64,000 bases of DNA, taken from NCBI RefSeq assembly GCF_025464955.1, contig NZ_JAODNM010000097.1, positions 1 to 64,000 of the forward strand, read 5' to 3'. Positions within the stretch are counted from its first letter, which is position 1. Each line of letters begins with the position of its first letter. The notes beneath the pieces are model-generated. The model did no database searches, was not told where the DNA came from, and saw only the letters and a program-made list of their open reading frames with translations. The DNA comes from Amycolatopsis sp. GTDB lineage: Bacteria > Actinomycetota > Actinomycetes > Mycobacteriales > Pseudonocardiaceae. Below, piece by piece: positions 29,531 to 39,633 of this stretch. Position numbers and translations under genes: made by a program.

Positions 29531-32272
29531 ATGGGCGCTCGGACGAAAGATCACCAGCCGGTGCCGCGGCTGGTCGGCCGTGATCGCGAGCTGGCCGCGT
29601 TGCGGGAAGCCGTCGATGTCGTGGCGGGCGGGCGGGGGCGGTTCGTGCTGCTGTCCGGGGAGGCCGGCATCGGCAAGTCCCGGCTGGCGAAAGAGGCGCT
29701 CACGGTCGCCGGCGAGCGCGGCTTCACGACGTTGGAGGGCCGTGCGCACCCGCTGCACGCTGGGCTTGCGTACGCGCCCATCGTCGAGGCACTACGCCCG
29801 CACCTCGACGGCCACACCGGGTTGGCCGACCTCGGACGCCTCTTCGCCGACCCGCGGTTCCCAGCCGCCGCGCCGCTGGGCGACCCGGAGCTCGAGAAGA
29901 CGCGCATGTTCGAGGCCGTCGCCCGGCTGGTCGAGCTACTCGCCGAGGAACGCCCAGTGTTCCTCTTCATCGACGATCTTCACTGGGCCGACCGCGGGAC
30001 CATCGAGCTCCTGCACTACCTGGGCACCTCGCCGGTCACCGGGCGGACGCTGGTCGTGGCCACCTACCGGACGGCCGACGCGGATGGGCCGCTGCGCGAG
30101 CTCGCGATCTCGATCCGCCGCGAACACACCGAGCTGGTACTGGCGGCACTGCCGGACACCGCGGTCGCCGAGCTCGTCCGCCACCGTTTCGACGGCGAGC
30201 CACCGGCCGGGCTCGTGCAGGAGGTGACCAATCGCGCGAAGGGGGTCCCGCTGTTCGTGACCGCGCTGGTCGACGGCAACACCCCGGCCGGGCTGCCGGT
30301 CATCGTGCGGGACGTCGTGCTCGGCCGCCTGAACCGCCTCGGCGAACCCGAACGCCGCCTGATCGAGATCATCGCCGTCGCCGGCGAAAGTGCGTCGACG
30401 GAGATCGTCGGCGCGGTCTGGGACGGCCCGGACCCGCTGCCGCTCCTGCGCCGCCTCGGCATCGAGGGCCTGCTCACCGAGCACGCCGTCGGCCGCACGA
30501 TCGCGTACCGGCTCACTCACCCGCTGTACGCCGAGGTCGCCTACGCCGAGCTCGGCATGGGCGAGCGGCGGTCGCTGCACGCCACCCTCGCCGAGGCGAT
30601 CGGCACGCTCACCCCGGACGACGCGTTCGCCCTCGCCCCGCACTACCGCGCCGCGGGCAACCTGGCCGAAGCCAAAGGCGCGACCAAGGTGCTGTCCCTC
30701 GCCGGGTGGCGGGCGCTGAGCATCGGTGAATCCGGCGAGGCGGTGGAGTACCTCAAAGCGGCAGCCGACAGCACCAAGGGAAAGCCCGCCATCGTGCTGC
30801 TCGTCGGGCTCGGAAAAGCCCATATCGGCTGTCACGACATCGACTCCGCGGTCGCCGTGTGGAACTCCGCGGTGACGCTGGCCGACCAGAACGGCGAACT
30901 CGACCTGTCCAACGAGCTGAACAACTGGCTGGCGCTGATCGAGTCGGAACGCGGCAACCACGCACTTTCCGAGCAGTACCGGCGCGCGGCCGTCGCGGCC
31001 GCGCCGCACGGCACGACGGCGGCAGGCGCGGAAAGCACCTTTCTCGCCTTGATGCTGACCATGCGCCACGGCGACCTCGACGAGACGCACCTGATCGCCG
31101 GAAGACTGGCCGCTTTTGTCGAGCCCGACGCCGACGACGTGGCGCTGGCCTCGGGCCACCTGGGCCGGACGGTCGTGGCCAGGCTGGACGGCGACTTGGC
31201 CATCGCGCGCGAACAGATCGAACTCGCGCTCGTCTACGCCGGTCGCCAGCACAACGTCGCGCCGCTGCTGGGCGTCTGGGTGAACCGGGAACTCGCCACG
31301 CTCAAAATCGGCGGCGGCGACGTGACCGGGGCATTGAACCTGGTCCGAGAGGGTCAGCACCAGTTCACCAAGTACCTGATGCCGGCGGGCCGCGGCTCCT
31401 GGTCGTGGGCGACGGCGTTCGTGCGGTATCTAGGTGGTGAGCTCGACGCCGCGCTGGCCGACGTCGAAGCGGGTGTCGCCCTCACCCGGCGGTCTTCGGT
31501 ACCGCGAGCCTTGTACCGCAACCTGTCCTGTAAGGCATTCCTGCTGGCAGAACGCGGAAATCTCAGTGAGGCCGCGGCCGCGCTCGACGAAGCGACCCAA
31601 CTTCACAACGGACACGAACCCGAGCTGACCATGCTGTTCGAACTGGCGCAGACGGCACTCGCCTTGCATTCGGGCCGTCCGGCCCCGCCGCCGACCACGC
31701 TGGTCTGGTTCAGCGATCCGATGATGATGTGGATCAGGCTGCTCTTCGCCGCCTACACCGGAAACGTCTGCGTCGACCACGTGATCAAGCTGCGAAAAGA
31801 CGGCCAGGGCGAGCCTTTTGTCCTCGCGATCGCAGACGCCCTCGACGGTCTGGCTGACTCCGCACCGGGTCCGCTGCGGACGGCGTCGGATACCTTCGAA
31901 GCGGCGGGTGCACCCCTGCTCGCAGCGCAGACACGGTTGCGCTGCGCCGAATTCACCCATGACAAGGCGGCCGTCCGGGCATGTCTGGCGGTGTTCGAAC
32001 AGGCCGGAGCGGAGCCGTGGGCCGACCGCGCACGCCAGCTCGCCCGCTCTCTCGGCCTGCGACTGCCAACGCCGCGCAAGTCTGGGCCGCTGAGCAAACG
32101 CGAGTCCCAGGTCGCGGCGCTCGTCGGTGAAGGACTGTCCAATGCGGACATCGCGACGCGGCTGTTCCTCAGCGAGCGCACGGTGGAAACCCACCTGCGT
32201 AACACTTATGCCAAACTCGAACTCACGTCACGCCTGACACTCGCCCGCTGGGCCGCCGAGAACCCGGCGTGA
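29531..32272 (+). CDS. LAL-type LuxR family regulator with AAA ATPase domain (copy 1)
   Basis: This is a 913-aa STAND-type regulator. Walker A is [15 protein letters not shown] (near residue 43) and Walker B is [15 protein letters not shown] (near 143). A long helical TPR-like middle follows, and the C-terminal LuxR HTH is [20 protein letters not shown] / [18 protein letters not shown] (about residues 850-905). ATG 29531 was preferred to TTG 29522. Copy 2 follows after 19 bp, and copy 3 lies at 36030. Such proteins sense a ligand and activate catabolic or antibiotic operons; the inducer is unknown. Confidence 0.92.
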   Translation: MGARTKDHQPVPRLVGRDRELAALREAVDVVAGGRGRFVLLSGEAGIGKSRLAKEALTVAGERGFTTLEGRAHPLHAGLAYAPIVEALRPHLDGHTGLADLGRLFADPRFPAAAPLGDPELEKTRMFEAVARLVELLAEERPVFLFIDDLHWADRGTIELLHYLGTSPVTGRTLVVATYRTADADGPLRELAISIRREHTELVLAALPDTAVAELVRHRFDGEPPAGLVQEVTNRAKGVPLFVTALVDGNTPAGLPVIVRDVVLGRLNRLGEPERRLIEIIAVAGESASTEIVGAVWDGPDPLPLLRRLGIEGLLTEHAVGRTIAYRLTHPLYAEVAYAELGMGERRSLHATLAEAIGTLTPDDAFALAPHYRAAGNLAEAKGATKVLSLAGWRALSIGESGEAVEYLKAAADSTKGKPAIVLLVGLGKAHIGCHDIDSAVAVWNSAVTLADQNGELDLSNELNNWLALIESERGNHALSEQYRRAAVAAAPHGTTAAGAESTFLALMLTMRHGDLDETHLIAGRLAAFVEPDADDVALASGHLGRTVVARLDGDLAIAREQIELALVYAGRQHNVAPLLGVWVNRELATLKIGGGDVTGALNLVREGQHQFTKYLMPAGRGSWSWATAFVRYLGGELDAALADVEAGVALTRRSSVPRALYRNLSCKAFLLAERGNLSEAAAALDEATQLHNGHEPELTMLFELAQTALALHSGRPAPPPTTLVWFSDPMMMWIRLLFAAYTGNVCVDHVIKLRKDGQGEPFVLAIADALDGLADSAPGPLRTASDTFEAAGAPLLAAQTRLRCAEFTHDKAAVRACLAVFEQAGAEPWADRARQLARSLGLRLPTPRKSGPLSKRESQVAALVGEGLSNADIATRLFLSERTVETHLRNTYAKLELTSRLTLARWAAENPA

Positions 32273-32291
32273 CCCCAGAAATGACCCCAGA

Positions 32292-35003
32292 ATGACGAAC
32301 GTGGACCACAGACTGATCGGCCGAGAGCCCGAACTGGCTGAGCTGGTCGCAGCGCTTGACGCCGCGAAGCTCGGCCACGGCCGGATGCTCGTCCTCACCG
32401 GCGAGGCGGGTATCGGCAAGTCCAGGCTGGCCGCGGAAACCGTCACCACCGCTAGGGAACGCGGCTTCACTGTGGCCGAAGGCCGGGCGCATTCACTGCA
32501 CGCCGGGCTGGCGTACGCACCGATCGTCGAAGCGCTGCGCCCATATCTGTCCGCCCACACCGAATTGGCCGACCTCGGCCGGTTGTTCGCGGACCCTCGG
32601 TTCCCCGCCGCGGTCCCGCTCGGCGATCCGGAGCTCGAGAGGACGCGCATGTTCGAGGCCGTCGCCCGGCTGCTCGAACGACTCGCGCGGGAACACCCCG
32701 TGCTCCTGTTCGTCGACGACCTGCACTGGGCCGACCGCGGCACGATCGAGCTCCTCCACTACCTCGGCCGCGCTCTCACCGACAGCCGCACGGTGCTGCT
32801 CGCGACGTCACGGACGAACGACGCCGGCGTCGCGCTGAGCGATCTCCTGACCGCGATCCGCCGCGACCTGCCCACCAGCGAACTGAGGCTGTCACCGCTC
32901 ACCGATTCCTCGGTCGCCGAACTCGTCCGCGACGTGCTCGGTGCCGCGCCCCCGGCGGAGTTCCTGCACGGCGTGACCGATCGCGCCAAAGGCATCCCCC
33001 TGTTCGTCACCGCGCTCGCCCACGGCACGAAGCTGCTCGCCGACGAGCTCCCGGCGATCATCCGAGACCTCGTCCTGAGCAGGCTGCGAAGGCTGGAGCC
33101 CCCGGAGCGGCAGCTGCTGGAGTTCATCGCGGTCGCCGGGGAAAGCGCGTCCGCGGAGGTCCTGCGCACCACCGGTCAAACCACGAACTCCGCGTTGCGC
33201 GCGCTGCTTTCGGGCGGTCTGATCACCGAAGTCCTCGCCGGCCGGTCGTTGCATTACCGCGTCGCGCATCCTATGTACGCCGAAGTCGCCTACGGCGAAC
33301 TCTCCGCGGGCGAACGACGTCAGCTGCACGCGGTCCTGGCCGAAGCCATCGACGCGGGCACCCCCGACGACGTGCTCTCCCTCGCGCCGCACTACCGCGA
33401 AGCGGGCGACCTCGTCGATCCGAAACGCGCCGCAGAGGTGATGGAAGAGGCGGGTTTCCGTGCCTTGCGCATCCACGCCTACGAGGAGGCCATCCAGTAC
33501 CTCGGCTCGGCCATCGACGAAGCGGCTGAGGGTTCGGAGCGGTTGAACCAGCTCAGGAACGCGAGCGGTCAGGCGTTGATCGGGCTCGGCCGGATGGACG
33601 ACGCGATCACGGCGTGGACGGACAATGCCGCGTCGGCCGCCGAAGCCGGGCGGCTGGAGGAGTTCAGCTCGACGCAGTTCCGGATCGCGCTGCTGGAATC
33701 GGAACGTGGCAACCTCGCGGCGGCCCAACGGCACGCCGCGAAAGGCGCGATCCGCCTGCCCGAGCCGGCGGACCTCGGCACGGATCTCATCGCCGTGCGC
33801 ACGATCTTCACCGTGCGGCACGGCGACCGCGCGGCGCTGCGGGCCACGGTCGACCAGCTCGCGGCGCTTGAGGAGCCCAGCACGGTCCCGGCGGTCCGAG
33901 CCGCGGCCGGCCTCCGGAACTCGTTGATCGCGGTGCTGGACAGTGACTTCGCGGCCGCACGCGACCATGCGTTGGAGGCGGCCGAGCACGGCAGAGGCGC
34001 TGAAGGCCGGGCTGTTGTCGTTGAGAACTGGGCATTGCACGACGTCGTCGGGTACACCGTGTTGGCGGGCGAGCTGGAAACCGCCGTCGGGTACGCCGAA
34101 CGGGGTCTCGACATCCAGACGCGGTCGGGGGTCGCGCCGGCAAGATGCACCGGACAGACCGACTTGACGCTGACGCGGTATCTGACCGGAGATCTGCCGT
34201 CGGCGTTGCTACAGATGACGGCCAGCGTCGAGTACGCCAGGCGCGCGCGGTTGCCTCGGTCGCTGGCGCGCGCGTTGTCGTGTCAGGCCTTCCTGCTCGC
34301 CGAGTCGGGACAGCTCGGCGAGGCGGCGAAGACCCTGGCTGAAGCCGACGCGATCCCGACCGCCCACGAGCCCGGCCTGGTCGCGTTGGCCGAGGTGGCG
34401 CGCGGCGCGATCGCGACGCACACCGGGCGTCCCGGTGACGTGCCGCCGTTGACGTACTGGGCGGTCCACCACGAGCCGACGACCATGGCGTTGAGACTCG
34501 CCTTCGCTGGTCCCGAAGCGGCTGCGCTGGTTGACGTGTCCTCGCCGTTCCTCGACGTCCTCGTCGACCGGGCTACGGGGATCCACACTCGCGACGCCGA
34601 CCTGCTCGGGAAGACCGCGAAACGCCTCGCCGACTTCGGTTCGCCGCTGCTGGCCGCGCAGACACGGCTCGCGCAGGCCGAACTCACGTCGGACGTCAAC
34701 GCGGTGCTCGACACGCTCGCGGTCTTCGAGCGGGCAGGCGCGGTGCCATGGGCCGAGCGAGCACGACACCTCGCCCGTTCCCTCGGCCTGCGGCTACCCG
34801 TTCCGCGCAGGTCCGGGCCGCTCAGCAAACGCGAGTTCCAGGTCGCCGGGCTCGTCGGCGAAGGACTGTCCAACGCCGACATCGCGACGCGGCTGTTCCT
34901 CAGCGAACGCACGGTGGAAACCCACCTCCGCAACACCTACGCCAAACTCGGCCTCAGCTCCCGGTTGGCCCTCGCCCGCTGGATCACCGACCACGAAACC
35001 TGA
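32292..35003 (+). CDS. LAL-type LuxR family regulator with AAA ATPase domain (copy 2)
   Basis: This 903-aa paralogue of copy 1 has Walker [16 protein letters not shown], Walker [16 protein letters not shown] and [23 protein letters not shown]. Shared blocks such as [20 protein letters not shown] and the nearly identical HTH show that the copies arose by duplication, while the central sensor regions differ much more. It is 19 bp downstream of copy 1 and probably co-transcribed with it. Right after the stop is an 18-bp sequence repeated before the response regulator at 38.8 kb. Confidence 0.92.
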   Translation: MTNVDHRLIGREPELAELVAALDAAKLGHGRMLVLTGEAGIGKSRLAAETVTTARERGFTVAEGRAHSLHAGLAYAPIVEALRPYLSAHTELADLGRLFADPRFPAAVPLGDPELERTRMFEAVARLLERLAREHPVLLFVDDLHWADRGTIELLHYLGRALTDSRTVLLATSRTNDAGVALSDLLTAIRRDLPTSELRLSPLTDSSVAELVRDVLGAAPPAEFLHGVTDRAKGIPLFVTALAHGTKLLADELPAIIRDLVLSRLRRLEPPERQLLEFIAVAGESASAEVLRTTGQTTNSALRALLSGGLITEVLAGRSLHYRVAHPMYAEVAYGELSAGERRQLHAVLAEAIDAGTPDDVLSLAPHYREAGDLVDPKRAAEVMEEAGFRALRIHAYEEAIQYLGSAIDEAAEGSERLNQLRNASGQALIGLGRMDDAITAWTDNAASAAEAGRLEEFSSTQFRIALLESERGNLAAAQRHAAKGAIRLPEPADLGTDLIAVRTIFTVRHGDRAALRATVDQLAALEEPSTVPAVRAAAGLRNSLIAVLDSDFAAARDHALEAAEHGRGAEGRAVVVENWALHDVVGYTVLAGELETAVGYAERGLDIQTRSGVAPARCTGQTDLTLTRYLTGDLPSALLQMTASVEYARRARLPRSLARALSCQAFLLAESGQLGEAAKTLAEADAIPTAHEPGLVALAEVARGAIATHTGRPGDVPPLTYWAVHHEPTTMALRLAFAGPEAAALVDVSSPFLDVLVDRATGIHTRDADLLGKTAKRLADFGSPLLAAQTRLAQAELTSDVNAVLDTLAVFERAGAVPWAERARHLARSLGLRLPVPRRSGPLSKREFQVAGLVGEGLSNADIATRLFLSERTVETHLRNTYAKLGLSSRLALARWITDHET

Positions 35004-35010
35004 AAACTCA

Positions 35011-35028
35011 GTACTGCCACGGATACCG
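35011..35028. promoter_or_regulatory. 18-bp conserved upstream element, copy 1
   Basis: GTACTGCCACGGATACCG is identical to 38845-38862. Both lie between an LAL regulator and the next gene, with the next start codon 57 bp (here) or 32 bp (there) downstream. It is a shared promoter or operator candidate. Confidence 0.65.
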
Positions 35029-35084
35029 CCGGAACGCCCGGGACACGACGATGCGGGCATGGGAAACCTCCATGCGGCGAAGTC

Positions 35085-36008
35085 GTGAACGCGCCGTTCA
35101 AGAAGCTGAGCGAGGCGGCGTCGACGGTCGCGGCCTATTCCACCGCGGTCCAGCTCGGCTTGCTCGACCGGATCGACCGCGAACCGGCCGCGCCCGCGGA
35201 GTTGGCCCGCAGTTGTGGCGCGCACGAACGCGGCGTCCGGGTGGTGCTGGCCGCACTGGAGCCTGGGGGCTTCGTGGAGCGCATGGCCGACGGCCGCTAC
35301 CGCCCCACCGTGCCCGGGCTCGCGTCGCTGCACCCGATCCTGCCGCTGTGGGACCACCTGCCCGAGTCGACGCGCACCGGCCGCCCGGTCTTCGCGGGCG
35401 ACGACCCGGCGACAGCGGCCGAGGTGTACCCGGCGCACGTGGCGTTCTTGGCCGGGTTGTGGCAGGACCAGCCAGCCGAAGTAGCGCAACGGCTTCGGCC
35501 GCCGAAGCGGCTGCTGGACGTCGGCGCTGGAGCGGCGCCGTGGAGCATCGCGCTGGCCACGGCGAGCCCAAGCTGCCGTGTGACCGCGCTCGACCTGCCG
35601 CCGGTCTTGCGCGCGACCCGGCACGCGGTTTCGCGCGCGGGCCTCGACGACCGCTTCGACTACCTGCCGGGCGACATGTTCAACGCCGTCATCGCCCCCG
35701 AGTCCTACGACCTGATCCTGATCGGCCAGGTCTGCCATCTGTTCGACGAGCCCTCGTGCGCGGAACTGATCCGGGATCTCGTCCCCGCGTTGGAGCCGGG
35801 CGGCACTTTCGCCGTCGTCGACGCGATGGCAGGCGGGCCGACGGCGGCGGCGTGCGACCTGTCGCTCTACCTGCGTACCCGGCGCGGCGCGGTGCACCCG
35901 CCGAAGGCGTATCGCGGCTGGCTGGAAGGTGCCGGGCTGGTCGACGTCGACGCGGCCGAGATAGGCGGCGACGGGGATACGGTGTTGATCACCGGCACCC
36001 GGCGTTGA
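35085..36008 (+). CDS. SAM-dependent O-methyltransferase-type protein
   Basis: This 307-aa protein has a plant/actinomycete O-methyltransferase layout. The N-terminal dimerisation/winged-helix region (STAVQLGLLDRIDREPAAPA, RSCGAHERGVRVVLAALE) is followed by a Rossmann domain with motif I LLDVGAGAAPWSIALA, DLPPVLRAT, and YDLILIGQVCHLFDE, LEPGGTFAVVDAMAGG. The start is GTG 35085, and no strong ribosome site is visible. It is placed between two LAL regulators, suggesting that it is a target of this regulatory cluster. The acceptor is unknown. Confidence 0.87.
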   Translation: MNAPFKKLSEAASTVAAYSTAVQLGLLDRIDREPAAPAELARSCGAHERGVRVVLAALEPGGFVERMADGRYRPTVPGLASLHPILPLWDHLPESTRTGRPVFAGDDPATAAEVYPAHVAFLAGLWQDQPAEVAQRLRPPKRLLDVGAGAAPWSIALATASPSCRVTALDLPPVLRATRHAVSRAGLDDRFDYLPGDMFNAVIAPESYDLILIGQVCHLFDEPSCAELIRDLVPALEPGGTFAVVDAMAGGPTAAACDLSLYLRTRRGAVHPPKAYRGWLEGAGLVDVDAAEIGGDGDTVLITGTRR

Positions 36009-36029
36009 GTCTGCGCTACCTTGACACTC

Positions 36030-38783
36030 ATGGATTTTCGGCTGCGCGGGAGAGACGTCGAGCTGGCGTCGCTCGCGCGCACGCTCGACGACGTCCGCGC
36101 GGGATCCGGCCGGACCGTGCTGATCTCGGGCGAGGCGGGCATCGGGAAGTCGCGCCTCGCCGCCGAAGTCGTCGCCCTCGCGGGTGGACGCGGGTTCGTC
36201 ACGCTGTCGGCGCAGGCCCATCCGCTCCACGCCGGTCTCGCCTACGCGCCGATCGTCGAGGCCGTCCGGCGGCACCTGTCCACGCTGACCGCCGTCGAAT
36301 CAGCACGGCTGCTCGACGGTCTCGCCGACCTCGGCCGACTGCTCGCCGATCCGCGGCTGCCCGCGGTGGAACCGCTCGGCGAGCCCGATCTCGAGCGCAC
36401 GCGCATGTTCGAGGCGGTCACCCAGCTGGTCCGCCGGATCGCCGAGCGGGCGCCGGTGCTGCTGTTCGTCGACGACCTGCACTGGGCCGACCACGGCACC
36501 GTCGAACTGCTGCACTACATCGGCAGCGGGGTGGCTGACCAGCCGGTTCTCGTCCTCGCCGGGTATCGCCCGAGCGAGACGACGGACGCGCTGAGCGAGC
36601 TCGCCATGGCCGCGCGCCGGGCCCGGCCGGACGCCGAGCTCGAGGTGTCGCCGCTCCCGGATCCCGAGGCGGCGAGCCTGATCGGCGATCTACTCGGCCA
36701 CGAACCGGCGCCGGACCTCCTGCGGGGCGTGCTCGATCGCGCCAGGGGCGTCCCGCTGTTCATCACGGCGCTGGTCCGCGGCCCGGTGCTGCGGCCGGAG
36801 GCGCTGCCGATCATCGTGCGCGACGCCGTACTCAGCCGGTTGCAACGACTCGACGACCCCGAGCGGCGCCTGATGGAACTCGTCGCCGTCGCCGGGAACA
36901 CCGGTTCCACCGAGGTGCTGCGTGCCGCGTGGACGTCGGATGAGGCGGAATTCCTCCGTACCGTACGGAAACTGCGGACCGACGGCCTGATCACCGAGCA
37001 CGAAGACGGCCGCCAGGTCACCTATCGCGTGGCTCACCCGCTCTACGCCGAGGTGGCCTACGGCGAGCTCACCCTCGGCGAACGACGTCGTGTGCACGCC
37101 CAGCTCGCCGAGATCATCGACAGCCTGACCCCGGGCGACGTCCTCGCGCTCGCGCCTCACTACCGCGACGCCGGCGACCTTGTCGACGCGACCCGGGCGA
37201 TCGAAGTGCTGGCCGAGGCCGGTTGGCGTGCGCTCGACGTGTTCGCCGCGGACGAGGCCGAGCAGTATCTCGGCGCGGCGTTGGCCGGGGCGCGGGACGC
37301 CGGCCGGACGGACCTCCTGCTGCGACTGTTGAACGGGCTCGGCCAGGCACGGCAGAGCGTCGGCAACCTCGACGCCGCCGCGGAGGGCTGGCGGGAGGCC
37401 GCCGAGCTGGCCGACCGCTTCGGCGAGGGCGAGCTGCGAAGCATGGTGCACCACCGGCTTTCGCTGCTGGAGTCGGAACGCGGCAACGCGGCCCAGGCGG
37501 AGGCGTACGCGGGAAAGGAAACCGCGAAGTCGCCCGACTCGCTGACCCTGCACCTGGTCTACGCCATGCGCACCGGCAACCTCGCCGAGGCGAAGTCCAC
37601 AGTGGACAAACTGGCCGCGGTCGCGGCGGAGGACGACTCGCCGGCCGTGCAGGCCGCCGCCCACACCGGGCATTCGCTGGTGGCCATGTACAACCGGGAC
37701 TTCGGCACCTCACTTGTCGAGGCCGAACGCGCGCTGGCCTACGCGGAACTGTGCGAGGCGTCTTCGCCGCTGCCCGCTCAGGCGAGCAGGCGGGCACTGG
37801 TCGGCCTCTCGATGCTGGCCGGGGACATGCCGGGCGCCATCGGGTACGCGAAGGCGAGCACCGGCAACCGCGTCAGTTTCATCCTGGCGTCCGGCTATTC
37901 CTCCGGGCAGTACGCGCTGGCTGCGTCGCACTACGCGGCCGGCGACCTGGACAGCGCGATGCGGGCGATCAACCGCATCACCAACTTCACCGGGTTGAAC
38001 AGGTCGCTGCACCGGACTCTGCTGTGCCGCGCGTTCCTGCACACCGAGCGGGGCGAACTCGCCGAGGCAGCCGCGTGTGTCGCCGAGGCGAGGCGGAGTT
38101 TCCCCGGCGACGCGAGCACGGTCACGCTGACGCACCTGGTCGACACGGCGATGGCGTTGCACAGCGGACATCCGGGAACCGCGCCTCCCGTACCCGACTG
38201 GACCGTGCACGACGAACAGCTCGTGCTCGTCGTCGGGTTCCTGTACCCCGGCCTCGCCGCGCTGGCCGCCGGAGATTCCGCAGGCGTGGCCGCGGCGACG
38301 GCCGTGCTCCGGCGCGTCGGCCAGACAGCGCCGTTCCTCGACGCGCAGGCGGACCAGCTCGACGGGCTGTCCCGCCGCGAACCGGCGCTGCTGGACACGG
38401 CGGCGAACCGGCTCGACGCGATGGGCGCGCGGCTGCTGGCCGCCCAGACCCGGCTGGAGTGGGCGGAACTCACGTCGGACGTCGACGCCACGAAGAGCTG
38501 CCTCGACGTCTTCGAGCAGACCGGGGCCGCGCCGTGGGCCGACCGCGCCCGGCGGCTGGCCCGATCGCTCGGCGTCCGGGTGCGGTCCGGTCGCAGCGCC
38601 GGCCCGCTGAGCAAGCGGGAGACGCAGGTCACCGGACTCGTCGGCGAGGGACTGTCCAATGCGGACATTGCCGCGCGGCTCTTCCTGAGCGAGCGCACGG
38701 TGGAAACCCACCTGCGCAACGCGTACGCCAAACTCGGCCTGACTTCACGGCTGGCGCTGGCCCAATGGGCCCTCGGCAAGTGA
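36030..38783 (+). CDS. LAL-type LuxR family regulator with AAA ATPase domain (copy 3)
   Basis: This is a 917-aa protein with the same architecture: Walker [16 protein letters not shown], Walker B VLLFVDDLHWADHGT and C-terminal [26 protein letters not shown] 36030 was chosen over TTG 36021. It starts 21 bp after the methyltransferase stop. The middle of the protein has diverged most from copies 1 and 2, while the ATPase and HTH remain close. The three genes in 9 kb probably recognise the same or overlapping DNA sites with different inducers. Confidence 0.92.
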   Translation: MDFRLRGRDVELASLARTLDDVRAGSGRTVLISGEAGIGKSRLAAEVVALAGGRGFVTLSAQAHPLHAGLAYAPIVEAVRRHLSTLTAVESARLLDGLADLGRLLADPRLPAVEPLGEPDLERTRMFEAVTQLVRRIAERAPVLLFVDDLHWADHGTVELLHYIGSGVADQPVLVLAGYRPSETTDALSELAMAARRARPDAELEVSPLPDPEAASLIGDLLGHEPAPDLLRGVLDRARGVPLFITALVRGPVLRPEALPIIVRDAVLSRLQRLDDPERRLMELVAVAGNTGSTEVLRAAWTSDEAEFLRTVRKLRTDGLITEHEDGRQVTYRVAHPLYAEVAYGELTLGERRRVHAQLAEIIDSLTPGDVLALAPHYRDAGDLVDATRAIEVLAEAGWRALDVFAADEAEQYLGAALAGARDAGRTDLLLRLLNGLGQARQSVGNLDAAAEGWREAAELADRFGEGELRSMVHHRLSLLESERGNAAQAEAYAGKETAKSPDSLTLHLVYAMRTGNLAEAKSTVDKLAAVAAEDDSPAVQAAAHTGHSLVAMYNRDFGTSLVEAERALAYAELCEASSPLPAQASRRALVGLSMLAGDMPGAIGYAKASTGNRVSFILASGYSSGQYALAASHYAAGDLDSAMRAINRITNFTGLNRSLHRTLLCRAFLHTERGELAEAAACVAEARRSFPGDASTVTLTHLVDTAMALHSGHPGTAPPVPDWTVHDEQLVLVVGFLYPGLAALAAGDSAGVAAATAVLRRVGQTAPFLDAQADQLDGLSRREPALLDTAANRLDAMGARLLAAQTRLEWAELTSDVDATKSCLDVFEQTGAAPWADRARRLARSLGVRVRSGRSAGPLSKRETQVTGLVGEGLSNADIAARLFLSERTVETHLRNAYAKLGLTSRLALAQWALGK

Positions 38784-38844
38784 CACTCTGAGCGGTGAAC
38801 GTCCCATTCGGCGCACTACGCAGCCGGGGAAGTGCACGTTTTAC

Positions 38845-38862
38845 GTACTGCCACGGATACCG
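38845..38862. promoter_or_regulatory. 18-bp conserved upstream element, copy 2
   Basis: This is an exact copy of GTACTGCCACGGATACCG from 35011-35028, placed upstream of the response regulator. The downstream ACGATG context also resembles copy 1. Confidence 0.65.
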
Positions 38863-38893
38863 GTCAAAGAGCGCACTGAGCACGATGATGAGC

Positions 38894-39517
38894 ATGCGAA
38901 CGCCGGTAGGGGACGTCAGGGTCGTACTCGGTGTACCGCTGTCCGCCACGCCGGGAATCAGCGTGGTGGCGCGGGTCAAGACCGGTTGGGAGGCCGTTCA
39001 CGAGACAGGCAGGCTCCGGCCCGAGGTGCTGCTGATCGACGTCCGGATGCCCGAGCTCGACGGGATCTCCGTGACCAGGGAGGTGCTCAAGGCGGCCCCG
39101 CGGACGGCGGTGCTTGTGCTGACCGACGTCCGCGAGAGCGAGTCGGTGTTCGCCGCGATGCGTGCGGGCGCACGGGGTTACCTGCCGGGCGACGCGGGCG
39201 AGGCGGACATCGTCCGCGCGGTCCGCGGCGTCGCGGCGGGCTCGGCGGTCTTCGGCGAACACGTCGCGCGGCAGGTACTGGACATGCTGTTCGCGGTGAC
39301 CCCGGCCCGCCCGTTCCCGACCCTCACGACGCGCGAGGAGGAAGTGCTGGACCTCCTCGCCGCCGGTCAGGCCAACCACGTCATCGCGCAGCGGCTCGGG
39401 CTCGCGCCCAAGACCGTCCGCAACCACGTGTCCGCGGTGATGACGAAGCTGGACACCCCCAGCCGCGCCGAAGCCGCCGAACGCGCCCGCCTCGTCGGCC
39501 TCGGCCGCCCGGCTTAG
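38894..39517 (+). CDS. NarL/FixJ-type response regulator with a degenerate receiver
   Basis: This is a 207-aa protein (ATG 38894; ATG 38885 and 38888 are also possible). The phospho-acceptor region VLLIDVRMPELDGISVTREV and Thr switch VLVLTDV are present. The N-terminal acidic pair and the first helix are missing, because the sequence goes from VRVVLG directly to a shortened PLSATPGISVVARVKTG. The usual Lys in GYLLKDA is Gly (GYLPGDA). The C-terminal LuxR HTH (TTREEEVLDLLAAGQANHVI, APKTVRNHVSAVMTKL) is intact. No histidine kinase is adjacent. It probably works without phosphorylation. Confidence 0.88.
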   Translation: MRTPVGDVRVVLGVPLSATPGISVVARVKTGWEAVHETGRLRPEVLLIDVRMPELDGISVTREVLKAAPRTAVLVLTDVRESESVFAAMRAGARGYLPGDAGEADIVRAVRGVAAGSAVFGEHVARQVLDMLFAVTPARPFPTLTTREEEVLDLLAAGQANHVIAQRLGLAPKTVRNHVSAVMTKLDTPSRAEAAERARLVGLGRPA

Positions 39518-39633
39518 GCCCGTCCACCACGCCCCAGAGGGAACGTGGTGGACGACACTTCCCGCTACGTGCAACGGTCAGGTCGTCGATGCCGATGATC
39601 CCCGGGAACGACGGGTGAGGAGGTGGAGTGATC

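Noticed and set aside
34748-36538. 596-aa Arg-rich ORF
   Set aside because: Out-of-frame shadow of LAL copy 2, the methyltransferase and LAL copy 3.
37223-38791. 522-aa Arg-rich ORF
   Set aside because: Out-of-frame shadow of LAL copy 3.
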